A stretch of DNA of 5,599 bases from Acidobacteriota bacterium. GTDB lineage: Bacteria > Acidobacteriota > Terriglobia > UBA7540. Positions 1 through 5,410 of this stretch are shown in pieces. The translations under genes were made by a program, and so were the position numbers. The DNA lies in assembly GCA_003171295.1 (NCBI GenBank), contig PMYF01000655.1:1317-6915 (forward strand). The letters are read 5' to 3'. Position 1 is the first letter of the stretch. Every line of letters begins with the position of its first letter. The notes beneath the pieces were generated by a model. It saw only the letters and a program-made list of their open reading frames with translations. It was not told the DNA's origin and searched no databases.

Positions 1-687
1 CGCCAGGGAAGGCTGATCAGTTGCGAGCACGACTCGCGCCGCGTGACCCGGACTGAACTCGATGGGACGATCACGGTACTCATCGACCATTTCCAGGGCA
101 AGCCCTTGAACGCGCCCAATGATGTGGTTGTGCACTCGAACGGAAGCATCTGGTTCACCGACCCCGGCTACGGAATCCTGAGCAGCTACGAGGGCCACAA
201 GGCGCCATTTGAGCTGCCTGCCAATGTCTATCGGCTCGACGCCAGGACCGGCGAGGCCACCGTGCTGGTGGGCGACATGCGGCGGCCGAACGGCCTGTGC
301 TTTTCTCCCGACGAGAAGAGACTCTACATTTGTGACACGGGATCGAGTGACGGCCCGCAATATCCCCACAACATCCGCGTTTATGACGTGGTAGATGGCT
401 TACGCCTGGCCAATGGCCGCGTCTTCGTCGAAATGGGCGCAGGCCTTGCTGACGGCATTCGCGCGGACGTGGACGGCAACATCTGGTCGGGCGCCGGATG
501 GGGAGGCGAAGACTTCAGCGGCGTGCACGTCTTTGCTCCCGAAGGCAAACTGATCGGCAAGATTCATCTGCCCGAGATTTGTGCCAACATTTGTTTTGGC
601 GGCGCGAAGCGCGACCGCCTGTTCATGGCTGCGAGCACTTCTCTTTACTCGCTTTACGTTGGAACCCAGGGCGCCCTGGTGCCCTGA
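1..687 (+). CDS. SMP-30/gluconolactonase/LRE family protein, 5' end missing
   Basis: This is the C-terminal 228 residues of a six-bladed beta-propeller lactonase. The frame is open from the first base, so the start lies outside the window; the GTG at 43 falls inside the conserved domain and is not a start. Family signatures are seen in order: GRLISCEH, NAPNDVVV (Asn codon at 118), the blade motif GSIWFTDPGYG, RRPNGLCFSPDE (Asn codon at 289) and LADGIRADVDGNIW (Asp codon at 451). By analogy with characterised SMP-30 proteins, the Asn at 289 and Asp at 451 would bind the divalent metal and the Asn at 118 would contact substrate. The expected role is hydrolysis of a sugar lactone such as gluconolactone, but substrates vary in this family and cannot be read here. 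Family members are usually about 290-330 residues, so roughly 70-100 N-terminal residues are missing, including the first metal ligand (a Glu). Localisation cannot be judged. It converges on the DUF481 gene. Confidence 0.92.
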   Translation, partial: RQGRLISCEHDSRRVTRTELDGTITVLIDHFQGKPLNAPNDVVVHSNGSIWFTDPGYGILSSYEGHKAPFELPANVYRLDARTGEATVLVGDMRRPNGLCFSPDEKRLYICDTGSSDGPQYPHNIRVYDVVDGLRLANGRVFVEMGAGLADGIRADVDGNIWSGAGWGGEDFSGVHVFAPEGKLIGKIHLPEICANICFGGAKRDRLFMAASTSLYSLYVGTQGALVP

Positions 688-709
688 GCCAGCCGGCGTC
701 GCGGCGAGC

Positions 710-727
710 GGCAATTCCTGAATTGCC
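710..727. repeat. Perfect 8-bp inverted repeat between convergent genes
   Basis: GGCAATTC-CT-GAATTGCC is a perfect 8-bp dyad with a 2-bp centre in the 87-bp spacer between the convergent lactonase and DUF481 genes. A second small hairpin follows (CCCGG 753-757, CCGGG 762-766). Neither is followed by a T-run on either strand, so a classical intrinsic terminator is not shown. The 2-nt centre is too tight for an ideal RNA hairpin loop, so a few inner pairs would have to open. A bidirectional transcription end or a protein-binding palindrome are both possible. Confidence 0.55.
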
Positions 728-774
728 CCGACCGGGCAACCCCTGGCGCGGACCCGGCCCGCCGGGGGAGGGAA

Positions 775-1833
775 TCAGAACGTGTAGCCGACGCCGGTGG
801 CGAAGGTGATGTTGTTCTTCTGATTTCCCGGAGGCGGATTGCTGAGATAGAGATCGATGGCACTGGCATTCAGCGAGAGCCTGTTGCTGAGCTTGAACGA
901 GAAGACGGTGCTGGTGTCGAAGCGGTATTCTCCACGGTTGGAGAGATTCGGATAGAAATTCAGGTTGTGGTCGAGCCGGGTCCGTTTAGTGATTTGCATG
1001 CCGAGCCTTTCTCCGGCCAGGGCCGCGGCGCTCTGGGTGTAGGAACCCGCAAAGAACTTCTCGTGGACGAACGCCATACCACCCAGCAGGCTGAACGTCG
1101 TATGGGAATTGCTTATGATGTCGTGGCCGAAGCCGCCTCCGTAGGTCTGTCGCAGGTATAGACCTTCGGTCGAGACGTGATCGAGTTGGGCCAGGCCGAA
1201 CAGGAAGTTTTCATGTGAGAATAGGTAGTCCTGGCGTACGCTCGTGGTGAGAGTGTGTGACGTGACGGTGCTCTGATTCTGTTGGGCGTGCGAGAGAAGC
1301 GTCATGAACCCATAGTTAGTTCGCCAGTGGGCTTTGAAAATCGGGGCCTCCGGGCGTTCACGTATTCCGTTGATAGTGGTCGTGAAGGTATTGGTCTGCT
1401 GGTTCCCGCGCTGGAGGCTATAGCCGAGGCCGGCAGTTCCTTTCCAGGCTTGCCAGGGCTTGGGGGCTGCCCCGACCAGAGTCTGGTAGGTGTCCGCCGG
1501 CATGATTACATCCACCTTCACGGCTGCGATGGTCTGGGCTCTGCCGTTCGCTGTAACCTGCCAGTCGCCGGAGGGTTCGAGTTCGAGTAAACCCTGCACT
1601 GGGTCTTGGCCTTTGATTAACACGGCGACGGGTTTGGCCGCCGAAAACGTTGCCACTTGTGCCATCGGGATCGCCAGATGGCCCAAGATGTCGGATTTCA
1701 ACTCCAGATTCCCCCCCCGGACGGTAACCAGGGTGCCCGTGACTCGATCCCCATTCTTGAGGGTCACCACGTCAGCCCGCGCAGACGCGGCCAAGCAAAC
1801 GAGCCCCACGAGACAACTCAGCTTCCGTTTCAA
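775..1833 (-). CDS. DUF481 family outer-membrane beta-barrel protein
   Basis: A 352-residue protein. The start chosen is TTG at 1833, because GGAGG (minus strand, 1839-1843) sits 5 nt upstream and a signal peptide follows directly: basic MKRK, a hydrophobic core, and a likely cut after ASARA at about residue 20. A GTG at 1881 would add 16 polar residues before the signal and has no ribosome binding site. Residues 21-65 (DVVTLKNGDRVTGTL...) form a small beta-rich module often found ahead of DUF481 domains. From about residue 128 (WKGTAGLGYSLQRGNQQT) to the end come alternating polar/hydrophobic strands typical of DUF481, the YdiY-like 'salt-induced outer membrane protein' group, ending in GVGYTF. 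The terminal aromatic residue fits a BAM-complex insertion signal. The role is probably an outer-membrane barrel of unknown cargo. It is divergent from the GH20 gene and convergent with the lactonase. A run of eight G lies in codons 39-41. Confidence 0.88.
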   Translation of the reverse strand: MKRKLSCLVGLVCLAASARADVVTLKNGDRVTGTLVTVRGGNLELKSDILGHLAIPMAQVATFSAAKPVAVLIKGQDPVQGLLELEPSGDWQVTANGRAQTIAAVKVDVIMPADTYQTLVGAAPKPWQAWKGTAGLGYSLQRGNQQTNTFTTTINGIRERPEAPIFKAHWRTNYGFMTLLSHAQQNQSTVTSHTLTTSVRQDYLFSHENFLFGLAQLDHVSTEGLYLRQTYGGGFGHDIISNSHTTFSLLGGMAFVHEKFFAGSYTQSAAALAGERLGMQITKRTRLDHNLNFYPNLSNRGEYRFDTSTVFSFKLSNRLSLNASAIDLYLSNPPPGNQKNNITFATGVGYTF

Positions 1834-1836
1834 GAT

Positions 1837-1845
1837 CCCCTCCCT
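1837..1845 (-). promoter_or_regulatory. Strong ribosome binding site that decides a TTG start
   Basis: On the minus strand the sequence reads AGGGAGGGG-ATC-TTG. The GGAGG core is 5 nt from TTG and is followed at once by a basic-hydrophobic signal peptide. This is why TTG at 1833 is preferred over the upstream GTG at 1881. A weak promoter-like pair (TTGTGC 1875-1870, 16-nt spacer, TATCTT 1853-1848, minus strand) lies so close that the leader would be only about 8 nt, so I do not call it. Confidence 0.75.
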
Positions 1846-1884
1846 AGAAGATAAAATTTGCCCCTGCTTGCACAATATCACGCC

Positions 1885-1916
1885 GCTGGCTCACTCGCCA
1901 CCACGGCGAGCCCAGC
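1885..1916. repeat. Imperfect dyad in the divergent DUF481/GH20 intergenic region
   Basis: Outer arms GCTGG (1885-1889) and CCAGC (1912-1916) enclose inner arms CTCGCC (1894-1899) and GGCGAG (1905-1910) around a 5-nt centre. The core CACTCGCCACCACGGCGAG resembles the core of another dyad at 3334-3349. It lies between two divergent genes, so it could be an operator, but the resemblance to the second copy also fits a dispersed palindromic repeat. Confidence 0.5.
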
Positions 1917-1989
1917 CGGTACACTTCAGATGAAAGTCATTGCCGTGGAGACGCAGGGTGGGGTGGCGGCGCCCATAGCACGGGACTGC

Positions 1990-2018
1990 TTGTGGGGGAA
2001 ACGTCCACCGGCTATGAT
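1990..2018 (+). promoter_or_regulatory. Candidate sigma-70-type promoter for the GH20-like gene
   Basis: TTGTGG (1990-1995), a 17-bp spacer and TATGAT (2013-2018) match the -35/-10 layout; the -10 has 5 of 6 consensus bases, the -35 only 3 of 6. A start of transcription near 2025 would give a leader of about 33 nt containing the GGAGG at 2046-2050. The position fits the gene at 2058 well. No operator is evident other than the dyad about 75 bp upstream. Confidence 0.5.
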
Positions 2019-2057
2019 GTGGCCCCGGCGGAGGTCACTTTGAGCGGAGGTGTGACG

Positions 2058-3140
2058 ATGAAGTCCCGGCTAACGAGTCTGGCAATTCTGGCGGCAGTCT
2101 CGATTCCGATCGGGAGGGTTGCGTGCGGGGCGGCGGGGTCTCCGCTTCCGGTCCGGGGACTTTACCTGATGGCGCCCAAACCGGAACAAGTTCCCCTGAC
2201 CGTTCGGTTCATTCGGGAGGCGCTGCCCAAAGAAAGCGTCAATCTGCTGGTGATGGAAATCGATTATCGTTACCAGTACACAAGCCACCCCGAAGTGGTG
2301 GACGCCGATGCGCTTTCCCATGCCGATGTGAAAGCCCTCGTCGCGGCCTGCCGCGAAGCGGGGGTACGACTGATCCCGCTGATTAACCAACTTGGGCACC
2401 AGTCGTGGGCGGAACAAACTTTCGGCTTGCTGCGCGCTCATCCCGACTTCGATGAGACTCCGGGAAAATATCCTAAGAACAAAGACATCTATTGCCGCAG
2501 CTTTTGCCCGCTCCACCCCGCACTGCACAAGGTGGTGTTCGATTTGATCGACGAGCTCGCAGACGCATGCGAGGCCGATGCCGTCCACGTGGGTATGGAC
2601 GAGGTTTTCATTCTCGCGGACCCGGATTGCCCGCGCTGCAAATCCCGCAACCGCGCGGAGCTCTTCGCGCAGGAGGTCCGCACTCTTCACGACCACCTGG
2701 CGGAGATGCACCGGGAAATGTGGATGTGGGGTGACCGGCTGCTGGACGGCAGCGTGACCGGAGTAGGTGAGTGGGAAGGCAGCGAGAACGGCACGGCTTC
2801 CGCCATCAACCTGGTCCCGCGCGATATCGTGATCTGCGACTGGCATTACGATTCCGTTCCCGCCACCGCAGCGTATTTTGCCGTGCAGGGATTCCGCGTG
2901 CTCTACGCCCCTTGGCGGCAAACCGATGTGGCGCTGGGCGAGCTGGATTTGGTCCGGTCTATTCGCGCCCACGCCGACCAGACTATCGCCCCCCGTATGC
3001 TCGGCGTTCTTCAAACCACCTGGGGAAGCGCCGCCGATTTCATCAAGGCCTACAACGGGGATAGCTCGGTACCCAAGGAAAGCGCAGAGGCCGCCTCTAA
3101 TTTCAAGGCGCTGTTCAATACCATCCGGGCGATTCAATAG
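2058..3140 (+). CDS. Secreted GH20-like glycoside hydrolase (beta-N-acetylhexosaminidase-type catalytic domain)
   Basis: A 360-residue protein. ATG at 2058 is chosen because GGAGG (2046-2050) lies 7 nt upstream and a signal-like N-terminus follows (MKSRLTSLAILAAVSIPIG); an in-frame GTG at 1992 would put 22 polar residues before it and overlap the promoter. The cysteine in GRVAC (residue 23) is not in a good lipobox. The mature part is essentially one TIM-barrel: VRGLYLMAPK (32-41), NLLVMEIDYRYQY (62-74), RLIPLINQLGHQSWAEQ (104-120), HVGMDEVF (177-184), MWMWGDRLLD (221-230), DWHY (261-264) and TTWG (320-323). HVGMDE matches the GH20 H-x-G-x-D-E motif, with Asp181 as likely polariser of the substrate acetamido group and Glu182 as acid/base. 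Typical GH20 enzymes also carry an N-terminal accessory domain, which is absent. Cysteines at 146, 150, 171, 191, 194 and 260 could form disulfides outside the cytoplasm. The substrate is unknown; N-acetylhexosaminides are only the family expectation. Confidence 0.85.
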   Translation: MKSRLTSLAILAAVSIPIGRVACGAAGSPLPVRGLYLMAPKPEQVPLTVRFIREALPKESVNLLVMEIDYRYQYTSHPEVVDADALSHADVKALVAACREAGVRLIPLINQLGHQSWAEQTFGLLRAHPDFDETPGKYPKNKDIYCRSFCPLHPALHKVVFDLIDELADACEADAVHVGMDEVFILADPDCPRCKSRNRAELFAQEVRTLHDHLAEMHREMWMWGDRLLDGSVTGVGEWEGSENGTASAINLVPRDIVICDWHYDSVPATAAYFAVQGFRVLYAPWRQTDVALGELDLVRSIRAHADQTIAPRMLGVLQTTWGSAADFIKAYNGDSSVPKESAEAASNFKALFNTIRAIQ

Positions 3141-3178
3141 GACGCGGCGGCGACGTCGATGTCCACTGCAGAGAAAGG

Positions 3179-3247
3179 CTCCGTGCTCTCTGTGCCCCTG
3201 TGGTGATTCTTTGGGCGAAACGGTTTTTTGTCACGGAGACCACGGAG
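3179..3247. repeat. Long-arm inverted repeat (REP-like) downstream of the GH20-like gene
   Basis: Arm CTCCGTGCTCTCTGTG (3179-3194) pairs with CACGGAGACCACGGAG (3232-3247) at 14 of 16 positions, enclosing 37 bp with a T6 run at 3224-3229. The CTCCGTG/CACGGAG units also recur inside each arm as CTCTGTG or CACGGAG, giving a repetitive look. Similar 'CTCTGTG...GTGGTGA' strings are, to my recollection, common between genes in several environmental bacteria, so this is probably a dispersed element, not a locus-specific signal. It sits between convergent genes and could also slow transcription. Confidence 0.6.
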
Positions 3248-3323
3248 AAAGACCGCGCGTTGCCCCCGCAAACCATTTGCAGTCGGAGGGCTCAAGTAGT
3301 ACAAGGAGCTTTGCTGAACGCAA

Positions 3324-3360
3324 TGGCAGGACCCACTCGCCACAGCGAGACGCCCTGCCA
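3324..3360. repeat. Two-tier palindrome sharing its core with the dyad near 1900
   Basis: Outer arms TGGCAGG (3324-3330) and CCTGCCA (3354-3360) are perfect over 7 bp; inner arms CTCGC (3336-3340) and GCGAG (3345-3349) enclose a 4-nt loop CACA. The core CACTCGCCACAGCGAG (3334-3349) closely resembles the dyad core at 1892-1910. The remaining spacer between the GH20 and SRPBCC genes, including a small GCAAA/TTTGC hairpin at 3268-3280, shows no gene that I can support. Confidence 0.6.
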
Positions 3361-3417
3361 CGCGCCGGGCGGAATTTCTACTCCGGCTAGCATGGCTGCC
3401 GATTAACCCTAACCGGA

Positions 3418-3810
3418 TTACCGTTTCAGGTAGGCTTTCCAGGGCTTCCAGTAGTATTTGGGCCACCCTTGGCTGACCCCTTTGTGGTCATGCTGTGGAA
3501 CCCCCACGTGGACCAGGTCGATCCTGCCGCCGCCCGGCGCCTGGGAGAAGGTCAAGATCAGAATCGAGTCCATGTCGGATTTCTTCCAGTGGGACGCGCG
3601 CCAGGCTTGAACGATCAGGCGATTGGGGACCACGTTAAGGTTCTTTCCTGAAAGCATTCCCTCGAATGCCGTGAACGGTCCGCCAGGTTTGGCGCTGACG
3701 GATGCCTTCGCTCCGGTCGCCGCGGAGTGCTTTTTCGAATCGGTGAAGATTCGAAACAGCTCGGCGGGGGAAGCTTTGAATGTCACCGATTGCACGATGG
3801 GCTTGGTCAT
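3418..3810 (-). CDS. SRPBCC domain protein, AHSA1-like (COG3832 type)
   Basis: A complete 130-residue cytoplasmic protein without signal peptide or membrane segment. ATG at 3810 is supported by GGAGG 6 nt upstream (minus strand, 3817-3821). It forms one START/Bet v 1-like fold: QSVTFKASPAELFRIFTDS (7-25), a central TGAKASVSAKPGGPF (32-46), VPNRLIVQAWRASHWKKSD (61-79), DSILILTF (81-88), and a conserved end with HVGVPQHDHKGVSQGWPKYY (101-120) and WKPWKAYLKR. The length is normal for stand-alone members. The fold holds a hydrophobic cavity and such proteins usually bind a small ligand or partner; no catalytic residues can be assigned. The name 'activator of Hsp90 ATPase' comes from distant eukaryotic relatives and should not be read as a function here. 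It is convergent with the GH20-like gene and divergent from the radical SAM gene. Confidence 0.9.
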   Translation of the reverse strand: MTKPIVQSVTFKASPAELFRIFTDSKKHSAATGAKASVSAKPGGPFTAFEGMLSGKNLNVVPNRLIVQAWRASHWKKSDMDSILILTFSQAPGGGRIDLVHVGVPQHDHKGVSQGWPKYYWKPWKAYLKR

Positions 3811-3909
3811 GGTTTTCCTCCGGTTGTATCTGATGCCGTGCCCCCGCTGATAGTTCCAGGGCGGAGGCGCGCTGGGCGGCCTTTCGAACGAACCCCGTCA
3901 GTTGCGCGA

Positions 3910-3938
3910 TTGCGCCCGCGTGCTCCCGGAAGTATGTT
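3910..3938 (+). promoter_or_regulatory. Weak candidate promoter for the radical SAM gene
   Basis: TTGCGC (3910-3915), a 17-bp spacer and TATGTT (3933-3938) have correct spacing but match consensus at only 3/6 and 4/6 positions. TTGCGC is repeated 8 bp upstream at 3902-3907. The 186-bp divergent spacer must hold the promoters of both flanking genes; nothing else recognisable was seen in it. Confidence 0.25.
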
Positions 3939-3996
3939 AACTTGAGGGATAGGCAGTGGGCAGGGAAGTCCCGGCTCCCGAGAAATCCGGAAGGTT

Positions 3997-5019
3997 ATGC
4001 GGGCAGATCGCTTCTACCAGTTATTGAACCTGAACCGGCTGATACGCAGCCACCGCGTCAAATTCGCGGGGCTGCTGGGGCTGTATTGGCTTCGCCGGCG
4101 GCACTTGTGGCTGCGCTTCGATCCGGTGATGTCGTGCAATTTGCGTTGCCAGATGTGCTATTTCAGCGACCCGAACTATGTCAAAGAGCACATGGGACGC
4201 TTCAGCCCCGCCGACATCGAAAGGCTTGCCGAGGTCTTTTTCCCCTGGGCCATGCAACTCTACATCGGGTGCGGGACCGAGCCCACCACCTACAAGGGAT
4301 TTGTCGATCTCATCAGGCTGGGGAAGAAGTACAAGATCCCCATGGTGGGGATGGTTACGAACGGGCAATTGCTGACGGCGGAGCATCTCGAAAAGTTCGT
4401 GGACCTGGGGCTGGACGAGCTGACGCTTTCTACGCACGGGGTTGAGCGTGAGACATACGAGCGCATGATGCGCCGCGCTTCCTTCGCCAAGTTTCGGGAG
4501 GTTCTCGACCAACTGGAGGCGGTCAGAAAGCGCCGGGGATCGGAGCGTCCCGAGCTACGCCTGAACTACACTGTGAACGCAGAGAACCTGGACGAACTGC
4601 GAAGTTTCTTTGACGTGTATGGGAAGTACTCGCTCCGCACCTTGCAGGTCCGTCCCATTATCGACCTGGGGGATACGGAGTACACCGATAAGGATATGCG
4701 CCCGTACGTGGAGAAGTACAACCGAGTTCTGGCCTCGCTGGAGGGGCAATGCCGGGAGAGAGGAATTCGCCTGCTGGCTAATTACGAGAACGTGACGTAC
4801 GAGAAAAAAAGCACGCGGGGGGCGCTCATCCCGGAGGTGCTCGTTTACATCAGCCCCGAATCCATTTCCAAGCCAGACTTCGACTGGCGGCGCGAATCCT
4901 ATCTGGATTACTGCCGCCGCACCCGGTGGGCGCGGCGATTGCTGAAGGGTGTCTTTTCACCCGCCACACGGTTTGAGGCCGCCAGCCCCTACCTTTCCTA
5001 CAAAGTCGTCGATCAATAA
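3997..5019 (+). CDS. Radical SAM protein of unknown substrate, no SPASM extension
   Basis: A 340-residue protein. ATG at 3997 is the only start codon in frame after the stop at 3949 and ahead of the core domain apart from a TTG at 4024; GGAAGG precedes it by just 2 nt, a poor site. A basic, partly hydrophobic N-terminus (residues 13-40) leads to FDPVMSCNLRCQMCYF: Cys47, Cys51 and Cys54 form the C-x3-C-x2-C motif that holds a 4Fe-4S cluster for S-adenosylmethionine cleavage. GCGTEPTTY (91-99) occupies the place of the SAM-contacting GGEP motif, and MVTNGQLL (119-126) and TLSTHGVERETYERMM (143-158) are later barrel strands as in MoaA/PqqE-type enzymes. The only other cysteines are 92, 252 and 306, so no SPASM or twitch auxiliary cluster is evident. 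The C-terminal 60 residues are basic. No precursor peptide or partner gene adjoins it, so the substrate is unassigned. Confidence 0.88.
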   Translation: MRADRFYQLLNLNRLIRSHRVKFAGLLGLYWLRRRHLWLRFDPVMSCNLRCQMCYFSDPNYVKEHMGRFSPADIERLAEVFFPWAMQLYIGCGTEPTTYKGFVDLIRLGKKYKIPMVGMVTNGQLLTAEHLEKFVDLGLDELTLSTHGVERETYERMMRRASFAKFREVLDQLEAVRKRRGSERPELRLNYTVNAENLDELRSFFDVYGKYSLRTLQVRPIIDLGDTEYTDKDMRPYVEKYNRVLASLEGQCRERGIRLLANYENVTYEKKSTRGALIPEVLVYISPESISKPDFDWRRESYLDYCRRTRWARRLLKGVFSPATRFEAASPYLSYKVVDQ

Positions 5020-5149
5020 TTGCCCTACCACCGCTTTCCGCGCCCGCCTCGGGCCAAAGACCACGACTGGCCGAAGTGAGTGGAATAGAAGGGGATCATC
5101 CAACCCACGCCAAAGCAGCGCAAATGGACCTACGCACAACGTCTGATAA

Positions 5150-5178
5150 GTTATATTATGTTAACTAGAAGATGGCAA
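5150..5178 (-). promoter_or_regulatory. Orphan sigma-70-like promoter facing the end of the radical SAM gene
   Basis: On the minus strand TTGCCA (5178-5173), a 17-bp spacer and TATAAC (5155-5150) each match consensus at 5 of 6 positions, the best promoter-like pair I found by eye in the window. Transcription would start near 5143 and run toward lower coordinates into the gene-free spacer and then antisense to the 3' end of the radical SAM gene. A 60-codon frame starting at TTG 5139 follows, but it has no ribosome binding site and overlaps the radical SAM gene. An untranslated or antisense RNA, a relic promoter or chance are the options. Confidence 0.4.
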
Positions 5179-5262
5179 CGACTTTTCGTCCCCTCCCCAT
5201 AATGCCCCGGACACCGCGTCTGCGACGCCGGCAAGGCGCTGGTACGTTCCCCATGCCCCTTG

Positions 5263-5365
5263 CTGTCATCCTGAGCGAAGCGAAGGATCCCGGCAGTTCG
5301 CAGGGGTCTGGCGAACAGAGTAAACTCGGGGATTCCTCGCCCAAAATGCGGGCTCAGAATGACAG
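5263..5365. repeat. Roughly 100-bp imperfect palindromic intergenic element
   Basis: Outer arm CTGTCATCCTGAG (5263-5275) pairs with CTCAGAATGACAG (5353-5365) at 12 of 13 positions. An inner pair follows (GCGAAGGATCCC against GGGATTCCTCGC, 10 of 12), and a perfect 6-bp stem GTTCGC (5296-5301)/GCGAAC (5311-5316) sits in the middle. The whole could fold into a long interrupted hairpin on either strand. The 'TGTCATCCTGAGCGAAGCGAAGGAT' type of string is, from memory, a very common intergenic repeat in diverse environmental and gut bacteria. It lies 45 bp beyond the stop of the gene at 5411. Confidence 0.75.
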
Positions 5366-5410
5366 CGCAAGCACGGGTTTTTCCGCAGTCTGTATCGCCG
5401 TAGTGAATTG

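Larger units (their letters stand above)
5020..5410. other. Gene-free 391-bp convergent spacer
   Basis: I see no credible protein gene here. The spacer contains a small GCCCG-CCT-CGGGC hairpin 22 bp after the radical SAM stop (5042-5054, no T-run), an AT-rich patch near 5142-5170 with a minus-strand promoter-like pair, and a roughly 100-bp imperfect palindrome at 5263-5365. The remainder, including 5055-5140 and 5179-5262, shows nothing recognisable. Open frames across it lack ribosome binding sites or run through the palindrome. Confidence 0.7.

Noticed and set aside
2070..3137. A 355-codon open frame on the minus strand across nearly the whole GH20-like gene
   Set aside because: The plus strand carries clear GH20 motifs, a signal peptide, a ribosome binding site and a promoter. 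The antisense product shows no recognisable domain and lacks a supported start; long antisense frames are common in GC-rich genes.
3134..3466. Open frames across the GH20/SRPBCC spacer, including plus-strand 2878-3390
   Set aside because: They span repeat elements and gene ends in the wrong frame and have no motif or translation signal.
3811..3996. Possible small precursor-peptide gene beside the radical SAM enzyme
   Set aside because: No short frame with a ribosome binding site and a leader-core look was found here or in 5020-5410.
4021..4512. A 163-codon minus-strand frame and a 167-codon plus-strand frame (3942-4445) overlapping the radical SAM gene
   Set aside because: Both overlap the cysteine motif and conserved barrel strands of the radical SAM gene and have low-complexity, Arg/Pro/Gln-rich translations.
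4804..4810. A7 run in the radical SAM gene as a programmed frameshift site
   Set aside because: The codon phase (GAG AAA AAA AGC) does not match the usual X-XXY-YYZ slippery pattern, and the zero frame continues through conserved-looking sequence to a normal stop.
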